A stretch of 64,000 bases of DNA, from the NCBI GenBank assembly GCA_029339505.1, contig JAQISU010000026.1, forward strand, positions 3,856,001-3,920,000. Reading direction: 5' to 3'. Positions 31,007 through 39,720 of this stretch are shown piece by piece (position 1 is the first letter of the stretch; the number at the start of each line of letters is the position of its first letter). The DNA comes from Unio delphinus (taxonomy: Eukaryota; Mollusca; Bivalvia; Unionida; Unionidae). A program made the position numbers and the translations under genes. The notes below the pieces were generated by a model. That model worked only from the letters and a program-made list of their open reading frames with translations. It made no database searches and was not told where the DNA came from.

Positions 31007-32470
31007 ATGTTCAAAAAGTCATCTGATCCAGCATTTGATATGGATGCCCCAGTGCGTAAAGATGATTCTGTACGCGATTTTCAATTTTATTCTTATCACG
31101 CAGTACAACCAGATCTCCGATCGCGAATTGAACTTCAAGTTCATGATACCAGTAAATATTTTCTACCGTGTGAGGCATTTATTGAAGTAGAAGGAGAACT
31201 TGTAACAAATGTTGCAGCTGATACCCCATATGACAATAACTCAAATGTCCGAGTTGGTTTTGTTAATAACGGCATCATGGCGTTATTTGAAAGCGCTAGA
31301 TATCTCATTGATGGAAAAGAAATTGAATCCATTGACCGTGAAGTTGATATGGCCACAACAATCATAGGGTTAGCAAGATATTCTGATGATTATTCAAGAT
31401 CAGCGGGTCCATCTATGATGTTTGCAAAGGATACTACTGATAACGCTGATCACCTTCAATTCATTAAAGTGTTAACAGCACAGAATACTGCAGAAGCCAA
31501 TCAACAAGAAGCAGCTAATCCAGAACGTCGAGCTAGACCCGGAGTTGCGTTTGATATTCTCGGAGGCGTTAATGGTAATCTCAATTTAGGATTTGCAACA
31601 CGTGTAGCAACGTTGCATGGGCAGCGTCGACGATTTTCATGTGCGATTCCACTACATCACATATTTGGATTCTGTAGAAACGTCCGAAAAGTTATTTATG
31701 GAGCCAAACACACAATAGCACTCGTGAGAAAGAGTACTGATGATGATGCAATCTGGCGTAATGCTGGGGTTGCTGCCGGTAAAGTCATTTTAACAAAACT
31801 ATCATTGTGGATGCCAGTGTTAACTCCATCAATCACAGAAGAACAGCGACTACTATCATTTATGGATCAAGGAGGAAAGTCGTTGTTGAGTTGGTTATCA
31901 GTGACTACGGATATTAAACAAGACAGTGTTGATGGTACATTCACATGGCACCTGGCATCAAAACAAGGTGTTTCAGCTCCACGTCATATATTTATTGCGT
32001 TACAGAATGCTGCGCGAGTTGGTAATCAAGAACGAAGTCATATGATATTTGATCAGTTAGGTGTTAATGAAGTCTCGCTGAGAATAAACGGACAGCAGGA
32101 ACCATCCGAGGATATACAACTTGATTACGGTCAGAATCATATTGCACGTGTCTATCATAACCTGTTGTCATTTATGGCACGTGATCTAAATGTGGATACC
32201 GGTTTGCAAATATCACAATTGGATTTTAAAAGCCTTTATCCGATTTATTACTTTTCATTGGAACATCTTGATTTGATGAGACAATCTGTCGTTGATATAC
32301 ACTTCAGAGCCCGTGTAACCCGTACGACTGGTCCAGCAGTTGGTGGGGTACCTCATATCCTTATCCCGAATTATAGAGCGGTTGCTGTCATTCTCAGTGA
32401 TAAATCAATGTTACTTGAAGGTGTTGGAGGAAGAATGAGAGTGGTAGATGCCCCAGTAGAAAACATGTAA
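31007..32470 (+). CDS. Major capsid protein (double jelly-roll, hexon-like)
   Basis: 487 codons. The N-terminal part has the MCP-like order 'SVRDFQFYSYHAV', 'RIELQVHDTSKYFLP', 'VGFVNNGIMALFESARYLID', then a Gln/Asn/Ala-rich loop, 'CAIPLHHIFGFCRNVRKVIY', a Trp-Met-Pro strand ('KLSLWMPVLTPSI') and a second β-rich half with 'PRHIFIALQNAAR' and 'EVSLRINGQQEPSE'. I assign it to the double jelly-roll capsid family from this pattern, its length and its place before the protease. It would form hexon-like capsomers. It is not obviously alignable with the element 3 capsid (56193-57510), so two MCP lineages are present here. A C-terminal remnant survives in element 2 (46463-46668). Confidence 0.78.
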   Translation: MFKKSSDPAFDMDAPVRKDDSVRDFQFYSYHAVQPDLRSRIELQVHDTSKYFLPCEAFIEVEGELVTNVAADTPYDNNSNVRVGFVNNGIMALFESARYLIDGKEIESIDREVDMATTIIGLARYSDDYSRSAGPSMMFAKDTTDNADHLQFIKVLTAQNTAEANQQEAANPERRARPGVAFDILGGVNGNLNLGFATRVATLHGQRRRFSCAIPLHHIFGFCRNVRKVIYGAKHTIALVRKSTDDDAIWRNAGVAAGKVILTKLSLWMPVLTPSITEEQRLLSFMDQGGKSLLSWLSVTTDIKQDSVDGTFTWHLASKQGVSAPRHIFIALQNAARVGNQERSHMIFDQLGVNEVSLRINGQQEPSEDIQLDYGQNHIARVYHNLLSFMARDLNVDTGLQISQLDFKSLYPIYYFSLEHLDLMRQSVVDIHFRARVTRTTGPAVGGVPHILIPNYRAVAVILSDKSMLLEGVGGRMRVVDAPVENM

Positions 32471-32473
32471 TTG

Positions 32474-32512
32474 AAAATCCGAAGGATTTTTCCATTGAAT
32501 CGTTTTACGATT
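32474..32512. promoter_or_regulatory. Two consecutive intergenic hairpins
   Basis: AAAATCC-GAA-GGATTTT (32474-32490, 7-bp stem) followed by AATCGT-TTT-ACGATT (32498-32512, 6-bp stem), right after the capsid stop and before the next gene at 32535. The second has the same stem as the hairpin at 30961-30976. Confidence 0.5.
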
Positions 32513-32534
32513 TAGAATCAATCTATTATGTATA

Positions 32535-33074
32535 ATGTCATATAGTGTTATTAGTGTTACGTTAACTCCCGGTCAATTAAAAAAATTGCAATCGGAATCA
32601 GCTAAAAAATGTGGAACCACAATCACGTTGAAACCTAATCAAATGACTGGTGGTGAAAATAAATTATCGCTGACAACTCGTCAGGTGAAACATTTCAATG
32701 ATGCTTTCAAGGATAAAAAAGGGGTTCAGATTACTCTCTCTGCGGCTGCTATTAAAAATATGATGAAAACAGGCGGTATATTTCCATTGTTAGCTGCAAT
32801 ACCAGCATTGATTGCAGCAGCAGCCCCAGCGGTGGCTAAAGCAGCAGCGTTAGGACCTGTTGGTACTGCAGCAGGAATGGCACTTAAGAAGGCAGCTGGA
32901 CAAGGATATAAAAAAAAGAGACGATCCGTTCAAGGATTGGGTCTAAGACTACCAGGAACCCCGTATTCGTGGTACAGCGGAAAAGGTCTAAGACTACCAG
33001 GGACCCCGTATTCATGGTACAGCGGGAGATCCGTTCACGGATCAGGCCTGAGACTACCAGGAACGGTTTATTAA
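32535..33074 (+). CDS. Hydrophobic core-type virion protein with C-terminal repeats
   Basis: 179 codons. The N-terminus is a small β/α unit repeated in form (LTPGQLKKLQ.. and LTTRQVKHFN..), with MTGG-E at 37-41 fitting the adenain cleavage rule. Then comes a strongly hydrophobic Ala/Pro-rich helix (GGIFPLLAAIPALIAAAAP) typical of Polinton/adenovirus core peptides. The C-terminus is basic with two and a half tandem copies of GLRLPGTPYSWYSG. The LPGTP motif also precedes the PLA2 domain at 22.59 kb. It overlaps the longest frame of the protease gene but not the protease start I chose. Confidence 0.65.
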   Translation: MSYSVISVTLTPGQLKKLQSESAKKCGTTITLKPNQMTGGENKLSLTTRQVKHFNDAFKDKKGVQITLSAAAIKNMMKTGGIFPLLAAIPALIAAAAPAVAKAAALGPVGTAAGMALKKAAGQGYKKKRRSVQGLGLRLPGTPYSWYSGKGLRLPGTPYSWYSGRSVHGSGLRLPGTVY

Positions 33075-33094
33075 TTCAGAAATCTATGGTTCCA

Positions 33095-33532
33095 ATGTCC
33101 AATTTTGATTTAATGGATGCTGCTAAAAAACTAGTGATTAAAAATTTCAGAGGTGTTTTTATGAAAGATCAATTACCACATCAACCAAACAAAACTGAAA
33201 CAGGTATTATTAATCTCGATAACAGCACCGGACCTGGAACTCACTGGGTTGCATACGCTATTGATCCACGTGGGATTGTCTATTTTGATTCATATGGATT
33301 AGCCCCACCAAAAGAGTTTATGCGGTATATAAAAACCCTTCCAATGAAGACTTGGTATTCTACGCTACCAACACAACAAATCAATGACCCACCAATATGC
33401 GGCAGTGAAGTGTTAAATGTCCTTGACGCTATTTCTAACTCCTTGGGTAACCCAAGGGGAAAACCACCTCATATTGTCGTTAATGACTACACTAGTAATC
33501 GCTTTTTAGAGAGAGAAAGAGTTTTACAATAA
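33095..33532 (+). CDS. Adenain-like cysteine protease (virion maturation)
   Basis: 145 codons from Met 33095, chosen because the longer frame back to 32969 runs through the repeats of the previous gene in another phase. The catalytic His is in GTHWVAYAI, the acidic partner in IVYFDSYGL, and the nucleophile Cys in PPICGSEVL. This is the C48/C5-type order and spacing of adenovirus protease and Polinton PRO. It would process the virion precursors that carry the (L/M/I)xGG sites noted at 29448 and 32535. It lies between core protein and fibre-like gene. Homologues: 47160-47560 (element 2, broken) and 55114-55652 (element 3, broken). Confidence 0.88.
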   Translation: MSNFDLMDAAKKLVIKNFRGVFMKDQLPHQPNKTETGIINLDNSTGPGTHWVAYAIDPRGIVYFDSYGLAPPKEFMRYIKTLPMKTWYSTLPTQQINDPPICGSEVLNVLDAISNSLGNPRGKPPHIVVNDYTSNRFLERERVLQ

Positions 33533-33533
33533 C

Positions 33534-34363
33534 ATGATTGATATTTGGGGAAGACCTCTGAAACCCAAACCCGATGACACTGCAACCGGTGATATAACAA
33601 AACAAATTAAAGATGAAATCGCTGAGACGTTGAACTTAACAAGTGTTGACCCGAATGAAATAGTTGTATTTCAAGACAAACAGGGTAAATTGAAATCTAG
33701 TAATATTTCTCTGGATGATATTTTAGTTAAACAACAAAACGCAATCGAGGATACTATCGCGTTATTTTCCGATCAGGGTAAACTCAAACCGGGTGTACTT
33801 TTTCGACGATTACAGATCGATTTAAAACTCTCAACGATTCTGCGTTAGAACTAGCAACACTTCAATCTAAAACCGAAGAACACATAAAACAGTTTACCGC
33901 ATTTCGTAGAAATATCATTGATAAATTTATTGGAACTACATTCGATAAAATTGAACTAAAACTCCCTGATATTAAAAAATCCATCGATGAGACGAAAACT
34001 TCCATCGAAGGCATCAAAGGTGATCTTTCGAGGATGATAACAGCCATTGAAAAAACAAAAATTCCTCATGAGAAAACCAACAACGTAGTATACACGATCC
34101 AACACGGATCATTTGCGTGGACACCTACAAACAACACATTAGATATCACTGCAACCGTCAAGGGTATTTATCGATTAACACTGGTGACAACGGATCAATT
34201 TAATATATCATCGTCGAGTTCATCCGGGTTCAATAATACGATTTCAACGATCATCGACAAGAATACAACTGAAAAGTTCACGATCACATCTACTGATAAA
34301 AATTTGGCTAGAACTCCGGTATCATGGTATGTGGAATTCGTAGCGAATTTAAGTAAATCGTAA
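33534..34363 (+). pseudogene. Fibre-like protein: coiled coil plus β-rich head, frameshifted
   Basis: The first frame (33534-33848, 104 codons) stops early, but the -1 frame entered near 33800 continues the same kind of sequence to 34363. The N-terminus is polar ('MIDIWGRPLKPKPDD'), followed by 'NEIVVFQDKQGKLKSS'. Next comes a long heptad-rich helix (about 33850-34080) and a Ser/Thr-rich β-type C-terminal domain (SWYVEFVANLSKS end). A coiled-coil shaft followed by a small β-sandwich head beside the protease and penton genes suggests a fibre or receptor-binding spike (inference). No slippery heptamer fits the break, so a real indel is likelier than programmed frameshifting. Element 2 has a homologue at 47.6-48.5 kb. 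Confidence 0.6.
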
Positions 34364-34374
34364 TTGAAAACGAT
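34357..34374. promoter_or_regulatory. Intergenic hairpin (ATCGT / ACGAT)
   Basis: 5-bp stem and 8-nt loop (AATTGAAA) overlapping the stop of the fibre-like gene, 18 bp before the next ATG. The loop shares the TTGAAA core with the hairpin at 30494. Confidence 0.35.
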
Positions 34375-34392
34375 AGCGTATTTAAAATAAAA

Positions 34393-35040
34393 ATGATTTC
34401 ATCATCGCAATATCGCTATGATCAGGTCAGAGAGTATCAAACTAGACTCAAAACCTTGTCTGAGGAGTATGAATTGAAAATTAAAAAATATCGCAGGAGA
34501 ATTACCGCAATTGATGTTACTGTGTACGCTGTGAGTGGTGTAATCACCGGAGCCGGTATTATACTGTCTTCAGTGACAATGATGGCCCCGATAGCTGTTC
34601 CAATTTGCATTTCTGCGGCAACAACAATCGCTGGAATTATTTCAATAATCACAAAAAAAATATCCTCATGCAGCCAACGGAAACTACAAGACTACATAAT
34701 TCAATTTCATGTTGTGTCTACTGCATACTCGCAATTATCCTCATTGATATCGTCATCGCTCGATGATACAATTATATCAGAGAGTGAGTTTTCAGCGATG
34801 GTAGATATATATGATTCTGCGATGTCAAAATTAGAAATACAAAAACATGAGTATAATAACAATGACAACACAGATGGAATTACTTCAACAAATAGTGGAG
34901 AACACAAACCCAGTACAAACAAGCATGATCTCAATAACCTCAACGAATCCAGAATTCAGTGTGAATTTCCCCTCTCCGGTCCCAGTGAAGGAGATAGCGC
35001 TAGCAAAATTACGAGTATACCACAGTTGGCCAAATATTAG
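34393..35040 (+). CDS. Two-helix membrane protein
   Basis: 215 codons. An N-terminal heptad-like helix rich in Tyr/Arg/Lys (YQTRLKTLSEEYELKIKKYR) is followed by two adjacent transmembrane helices ('TVYAVSGVITGAGIILSSV' and 'PIAVPICISAATTIAGIISI') and a polar helical tail. The last ~60 codons overlap the start of the minor capsid gene in another phase; the element 2 homologue stops earlier, so this tail may be an acquired extension. A helix-then-TM build is also seen in the element 3 gene at 58913-59856, suggesting a conserved Polinton membrane component. Confidence 0.6.
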   Translation: MISSSQYRYDQVREYQTRLKTLSEEYELKIKKYRRRITAIDVTVYAVSGVITGAGIILSSVTMMAPIAVPICISAATTIAGIISIITKKISSCSQRKLQDYIIQFHVVSTAYSQLSSLISSSLDDTIISESEFSAMVDIYDSAMSKLEIQKHEYNNNDNTDGITSTNSGEHKPSTNKHDLNNLNESRIQCEFPLSGPSEGDSASKITSIPQLAKY

Positions 35041-36220
35041 GTCAAAATCATTTGGTGGTCAACAACCCAATAATTCACTGGTATTTGCAAATAAGAATAA
35101 ACCCGACGGTACCCCAGACTGGAACGTTGTTTCCATACCAACCGGATCATATCAAATTGAACAAATCAATGATGAATTCGCGCGTAGAATAAAATCGATT
35201 ACTGGAGTAGAGTCAAAAATAGCTATAACAGTTCATGTGCCGACACTATCATCTGCCATTGAAATAAGCACAGAAGGATACGTCGTAGATATCTATCAAA
35301 GTTCTATTAGAACCGTACTAGGATGGCCTGAATTACCACCCGGTGGAAAAACCGTTAAATTACCAGAACCTCAAAAAACCGATTATATCACCGACAGGAT
35401 AAAATCTGATAATCCAATAAAAAGCTATAGATATTATGATAAGTCATATTTTTTTATTAGAGTAGAATATGATGAAAGAGTACGACTTATTCATCATCTT
35501 GCTAACCGGGATAAAATCACTGAAAATTTCACAGCTTTCAATAACGATATTTCGTTGTTGTTTATATCACTTAGATCCGGCACTCTCACCCGAGATGAAT
35601 TTATCAGTGTCGTAGAAACATGTAACAAAATCATCAATGACATGGAAACATTTCATTCACAAATTATTCAAGAAGTATTAGGTGACAGTAGTCCTAAAAC
35701 AAGAGATTTATTTGCAATAGAATATAGGATCCGCATAGGAGATATTCCAACATTCAAACTTCCAGGATATAATATCTCAGAACTACAAAAATCTCTCGAT
35801 GATGCCATCGATGAAGGTTTCAAAAAAATCCATGATACGTGGAAAAAAACACCATCACAACCACAAACAACTATCCTGACCCATAATAATGACCCAGACG
35901 GTGGTGGCAGGCATATTGCTCCGTTCAATGTGAATATTTCAACGGTGATTGCGCTCAATTTAGTATGTGATGTGATCGAAGGAAGCTATCAAATAAATTT
36001 AGAACGATCAAATCAAGCTCAGCAGGGATATATTTTGTATTCATTTGCACCAACAGCTCCTCCAGGGTTTTTAATAATTGAGTCCCCGGTGAATCCAGTC
36101 TATATGCGATGTCATAATAATTCATTAACCAGAATTAATTTCAAACTCACTGACCAGTCTAATAATCTGATTGATTTACAAGAGGAGGTTTTACAAATTA
36201 GTCTATTTGTGAAATCCTAA
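34862..36220 (+). CDS. Minor capsid (penton-like) protein
   Basis: About 452 codons from Met 34862 (Met 34847 is possible). The N-terminal β-strand pattern ('EFSVNFPSPVPVKEIALAKL', 'NNSLVF', 'VSIPTGSYQIEQINDEFARR') is the single jelly-roll penton signature of Polintons. A helical insert (about residues 185-330) and a second β half follow, with 'APFNVNISTVIALNLVCDVI'. It would occupy the capsid vertices. The stop codon lies inside the hairpin at 36212-36228. Element 2 holds a version at 49.08-50.0 kb interrupted by a TA microsatellite. Confidence 0.8.
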   Translation: MTTQMELLQQIVENTNPVQTSMISITSTNPEFSVNFPSPVPVKEIALAKLRVYHSWPNIRSKSFGGQQPNNSLVFANKNKPDGTPDWNVVSIPTGSYQIEQINDEFARRIKSITGVESKIAITVHVPTLSSAIEISTEGYVVDIYQSSIRTVLGWPELPPGGKTVKLPEPQKTDYITDRIKSDNPIKSYRYYDKSYFFIRVEYDERVRLIHHLANRDKITENFTAFNNDISLLFISLRSGTLTRDEFISVVETCNKIINDMETFHSQIIQEVLGDSSPKTRDLFAIEYRIRIGDIPTFKLPGYNISELQKSLDDAIDEGFKKIHDTWKKTPSQPQTTILTHNNDPDGGGRHIAPFNVNISTVIALNLVCDVIEGSYQINLERSNQAQQGYILYSFAPTAPPGFLIIESPVNPVYMRCHNNSLTRINFKLTDQSNNLIDLQEEVLQISLFVKS

Positions 36221-36250
36221 GAGGATTTTCGTCCCCCAGACAAAGTCTGG
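36212..36250. terminator. Two hairpins closing the virion block next to the terminal repeat
   Basis: AAATCCT-AAG-AGGATTT (36212-36228) contains the penton stop codon. CCAGAC-AAA-GTCTGG (36236-36250) ends exactly one base before the right terminal repeat begins. Both are perfect. A transcript-end or recombination-border role is inference. Confidence 0.45.
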
Positions 36251-36548
36251 AACACGATATCGTATCGGACTGGATCAAATATTCGGTTAACCCCAACTGA
36301 AAGTTCTAGCAGCAGAGAGGGTAGTGACAACGATGTTGTAGTCCCTTTTTCCCCAAAATCGATGGAGGATTTCATTAATTTCATTGATTTTTTCATATTT
36401 TTTTTTATCCTAATCCATGATTCACACACACATTTGGGACCTGATGTCATTGACTTTTGGGCTTGATGTCATTGGTTTCATTGTTTTTAAGCGTGATTTC
36501 AGTGAAAACTTGTCTAAAAATGTTGTCCGGCTCACCCTCTCTGCTGCT
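36251..36548. repeat. Right terminal inverted repeat of element 1
   Basis: 298 bp, the inverse of 21450-21748, ending ...ACCCTCTCTGCTGCT. The inner 40 bp encode, in the + direction, the same last 12 codons and stop as the ATPase gene, here as an orphan gene end. Internal inverted 15-mers at 36308-36322 and 36534-36548. Confidence 0.93.
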
Positions 36549-36553
36549 CAATT
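36549..36553. repeat. Right target-site duplication of element 1 (CAATT)
   Basis: Exact repeat of 21445-21449. Confidence 0.7.
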
Positions 36554-36662
36554 TGTTGTTGTTCTAGGGTTTAACGCCACTTGTCAGCACAAGATAGGCT
36601 ATACCTGGCAGCCAGCATAAATGGTGGAGGAGGAACCCTGGAAAACCCAGGGAAGAATGACC
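36554..36662 (-). mobile_element. Partial SINE at the right edge of the Polinton
   Basis: Matches the 3' half of the 11612-11853 SINE ('GGGTTTAACGCCA', 'AGCACAAGATAGGCTATAC', 'GGAAAACCCAGGGAAGAATG'). The (GTT)n tail is the first sequence after the target duplication, so the Polinton went in at the edge of a SINE tail. The tRNA-like head is missing. Confidence 0.7.
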
Positions 36663-38300
36663 GACATTCCATTTAATTTTGTAGATTTTTATTAATTGGG
36701 AATGGGAATAAACCTATCATGTTTGTAAATATCTATATTTAATCTGATGCACATATAGTCCGACAATAAAATATATATGTAGGCCTTCTAGATCAACCAG
36801 AAGAAAGATTTATCTATTCAAATGGTCAAACAAAGTTGAAGGCAACATGAAAACTGTTACAGTATTTATCAAATGTTTATATTATATTTATCAAATGTTT
36901 ATATCTCAGTTCCTGATTGATTAGATATTTACTGCATTTTTTGGGGGAAATTATGAAAACGTTCTGCAGGGTACACATGGAAATGATGTGGTGATTGATT
37001 TCTTGAATATCATAAATATTAATAAGATATTATAATATGGTATTTGTAATTAAAAACGCACTCTTGCTGCTTCTCTCTTTGAATATCCCCTTCTTATTTT
37101 CTTTGGTTGGCGGTGATGCTTGACAAGTTACTTCCTCTGATGGTGACAACATTTCAAGTCTACATCTGATGTTTTGGTGTTGAAGTTTCTGATACCTTTG
37201 CAGTTACCTTGGCTTGGTTGTCAGTTTCCTCCACGCAGTGGATAGACGGGACATCATCATCGTTGAGTTTTACTTACTTTGGTGCCCTACACATATGCAT
37301 ATGCTCAACCTCAAATATACACCTAAATGGGAAACATTCTGGTGTGAAATGAAAGGAGCAGAGGGCAGAAAACTCAAACCATCCCTGCTTGGTATTTTGA
37401 TTTTTTTTTTTTTTTTACAAAATCTGGCCACCTACGACGAAATGATTAGTCCTTCGGGAAGGAATGCATGGAAAACCCACAAGCGTTTGTATTCCCACAA
37501 TTTGCTGCAACACACCTGCCCCCACTGCCCTTGCTTGTACCTCAACGATGTGCTTTTGGCATGATTGATGACAAAATAGCTAATATGTAACGGAAAACAT
37601 GCTTTGTTTATGTTTCGATAGAAACGGAAGTAAGGCGCGTGTTCAAAATATGACGTCAGGTGATCTATACACTCCGGAAATTACCGAGCGATAAAATCGG
37701 TCCGATATGTAATATTTTCGAAAACACAACTGAGCGTATTTCGCACATACTAGTATTATGGAGAATGTTTCCATCGGGTTTGTTTATGCCGCTTCTATAC
37801 TTTATTTCCTATTCAAATAATACTTAATTTGATTTACTTTATCTACACTGGGATGGCACTTTAATAGCAGCTTGTAACAATTCAAAAGTTCACAACGTTA
37901 GAAATCTGCGTTGTAGTAAAGACGTCATTTCACGATACGACAGATAACAAAAACTGAATATGCTTCGCATAAAAAAAAACACAAATGTAACGCTTACCTT
38001 ATGGTTGGAGAAAAATTGACGAACGTTCACTCCTCGATACATCCAAAGACCAGTGTGTCAGATTGTTAAAAAAGAGAGACATGCCTTATATCCACAGGAG
38101 AGTGAGTATTAGTAAGAGTAAAATACCAGTGCATACCATGCTTTTAGTGTCTCTCGCCGCAAGCGCTCTACGATGAGATACACGCTAGTTCAGTTGTTGA
38201 ACTAGAAAAACAAATATTTACCCTAGGTGACGTTGTACGCATATACAACGAATCATGGTCAAATCGTTTTTTATTGCCTTATTCTGTGACAGTCATGTTG
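36663..38300. other. Non-coding interval
   Basis: No gene recognised; AT-rich. An open frame at 37214-37564 contains a T16 run and no motif. CCCAC-rich DNA around 37.5 kb is unremarkable. Confidence 0.4.
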
Positions 38301-38303
38301 ACG

Positions 38304-38985
38304 TTATACGATACAGACCCAGAGTGACAGAGTTTTTTTTTTTAAATATTGATTTGTTTTGTTAAATCGACAACGGGAACGTGTAAACAGCAGGCCATCC
38401 GTCTTGACCAGTGGTGAAACAAATGGGTACGCATGAATCAGCCAAGGCGTTCCAAACTGTTTAGCTAAGATTTGCACTTGCGATTTATCTCTAGGGCTTT
38501 TAAACAAGACCACGTAGTGGGCATTGAGACTGATGGTGCGACGGGATTTAGTTTGTTGAAACGAATATTGTATAATGACATTACGATAATGCGCTTTGCG
38601 TGTAAACCACAGTTTATTTTCTTCTTCATCTGCTCCTAAACTGTCGAAAATTACCAGATGGGTTTGACTGATGTCAGACACGACCCTGTTGTCTTCGCAA
38701 GGAATGCCTTCCACAAACGCAATGGAATCGCCTTTGAGTTTCTCGCAAGAGACTGTACGACGATTACCACTCTTTGTAACACCACACGATCCGTTGATGT
38801 GGACAATCGATCAAATGATGTTTATGTTCGATCAAACGTTTGACAAATTCGGGTTTGCCTGAGACGCTGCGTACGACAATTAACATGTTAACGTGATGAC
38901 GAAGATACAAGGCCTCCCAAATAGCACGATCTAACTGATCGTCGATGACTTTGAAAGTGAAGGAAGAGACAGCTGAGGTAACCAT
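38304..38985 (-). pseudogene. Detached, decayed Polinton packaging ATPase (element 3 type)
   Basis: Closely matches 61616-62342. From a start at 38985: 'FKVIDDQLDRAIWEALYLRH', a ruined Walker A (VVRSVSGKP in place of GPSGSGKT), 'EFVKRLIEHKHHLID', 'RIVWCYKEW', then after a frameshift 'QTHLVIFDSLGADEEE' (Walker B region), 'RRTISLNAHYVVLFKSPRDK' and 'VQILAKQFGT'. The C-terminus is deleted. Several frameshifts and the lost P-loop make it non-functional. It shows that element 3-type DNA also landed or was duplicated here. Confidence 0.85.
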
Positions 38986-39720
38986 AGTGTAGGTGTTAAG
39001 AATTTGGACACGAGGACAGACAAGAAAAGAGATTTTATACTTTTTCAGGACACGTGTATTGAATTTTAACAATGAAACAACACGAAAGACAATAATACAT
39101 AAAAGAAAAATGGTCAAATATAGCAATAAAATACACATCCAAACGATTAAAGTCGAATATTAAAAGTCGTTCTACAAAACATATTTTTGATAACAATGGT
39201 GTCCTAGAAACAGTGTGTAATGTTCTTCATGTCTCTACATTGGGTACAGTCACACAAGTGTCCTCCTGTAATGGCCTTTCAAGAATGTTCATGACAGTCC
39301 TGTGCTGAATAGCGTGATTGTTCTACTGTCACAGCAGTTAACACAGGTTTAAGAGTTACTGGACTTTTGAATAAAGAATCACAACTCTTGGCCACAATTT
39401 GCCACTTCTTTGGCACAAGCCTCGAAACCTCAGCTTTGCCAGTCACATACATCTGGCCAGTAAGAGTGCAAGTCACAAGCTACACAAACATCAGCACACA
39501 TATTCAGTACCTAAATGTTGACGAATCTTATTTTCGAGTCTCTCGTGGACATTTAAAGGGACCACTTTCATGTTATTTTTTATGGTAGGTACTGTTCGTA
39601 AAAAGTCCACAAGGAATCTGCTGCTAAACGAAATCCCAGAAAGCAAGTCACTAAGACACACATCACACGTTGATCCCAACTCATGGGATACCGTTCTCGT
39701 AAGAAGTGATGGTAAGAAGC
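38986..39720 (-). pseudogene. Remnant of element 3 right-hand genes
   Basis: Collinear with 62343-63110 in element 3: a hydrophobic helix coding stretch (MCILLLYLTIFLLCIIVFRV, 39138-39079), a 'VCDWQS.GFEAC' block (about 39.43 kb), 'VPLNVHER' (39.55 kb), and 'CLSDLLSGISFSSRFLVDFL' (39.6 kb). Homology ends near 39720 where A-rich unrelated DNA begins. Together with the ATPase remnant it is a ~1.4-kb truncated copy. Confidence 0.75.

Larger units (their letters stand above)
21450..36548. mobile_element. Element 1: complete Maverick/Polinton, 15,099 bp
   Basis: Defined by ~299-bp terminal inverted repeats beginning AGCAGCAGAGAGGGT and a CAATT target duplication. It encodes the full Polinton set: FtsK/HerA packaging ATPase, rve integrase, family B polymerase (here fused to helicase and HNH), adenain-like protease, major and minor capsid proteins, plus a phospholipase A2, two HNH nucleases and small virion-type proteins. 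Size, termini and gene set match self-synthesising transposons/adintovirus-like viruses. Most frames are open, so the insertion is recent compared with elements 2 and 3. Gene polarity is mixed on the left (early side) and uniformly + on the right (virion side). Confidence 0.93.

Noticed and set aside
32969..33094. Longer N-terminus for the protease
   Set aside because: Those codons are an off-phase reading of the tandem repeats of the preceding gene.
33795..33812. Programmed frameshift in the fibre-like gene
   Set aside because: No X XXY YYZ heptamer fits the zero frame at the overlap; treated as an indel.
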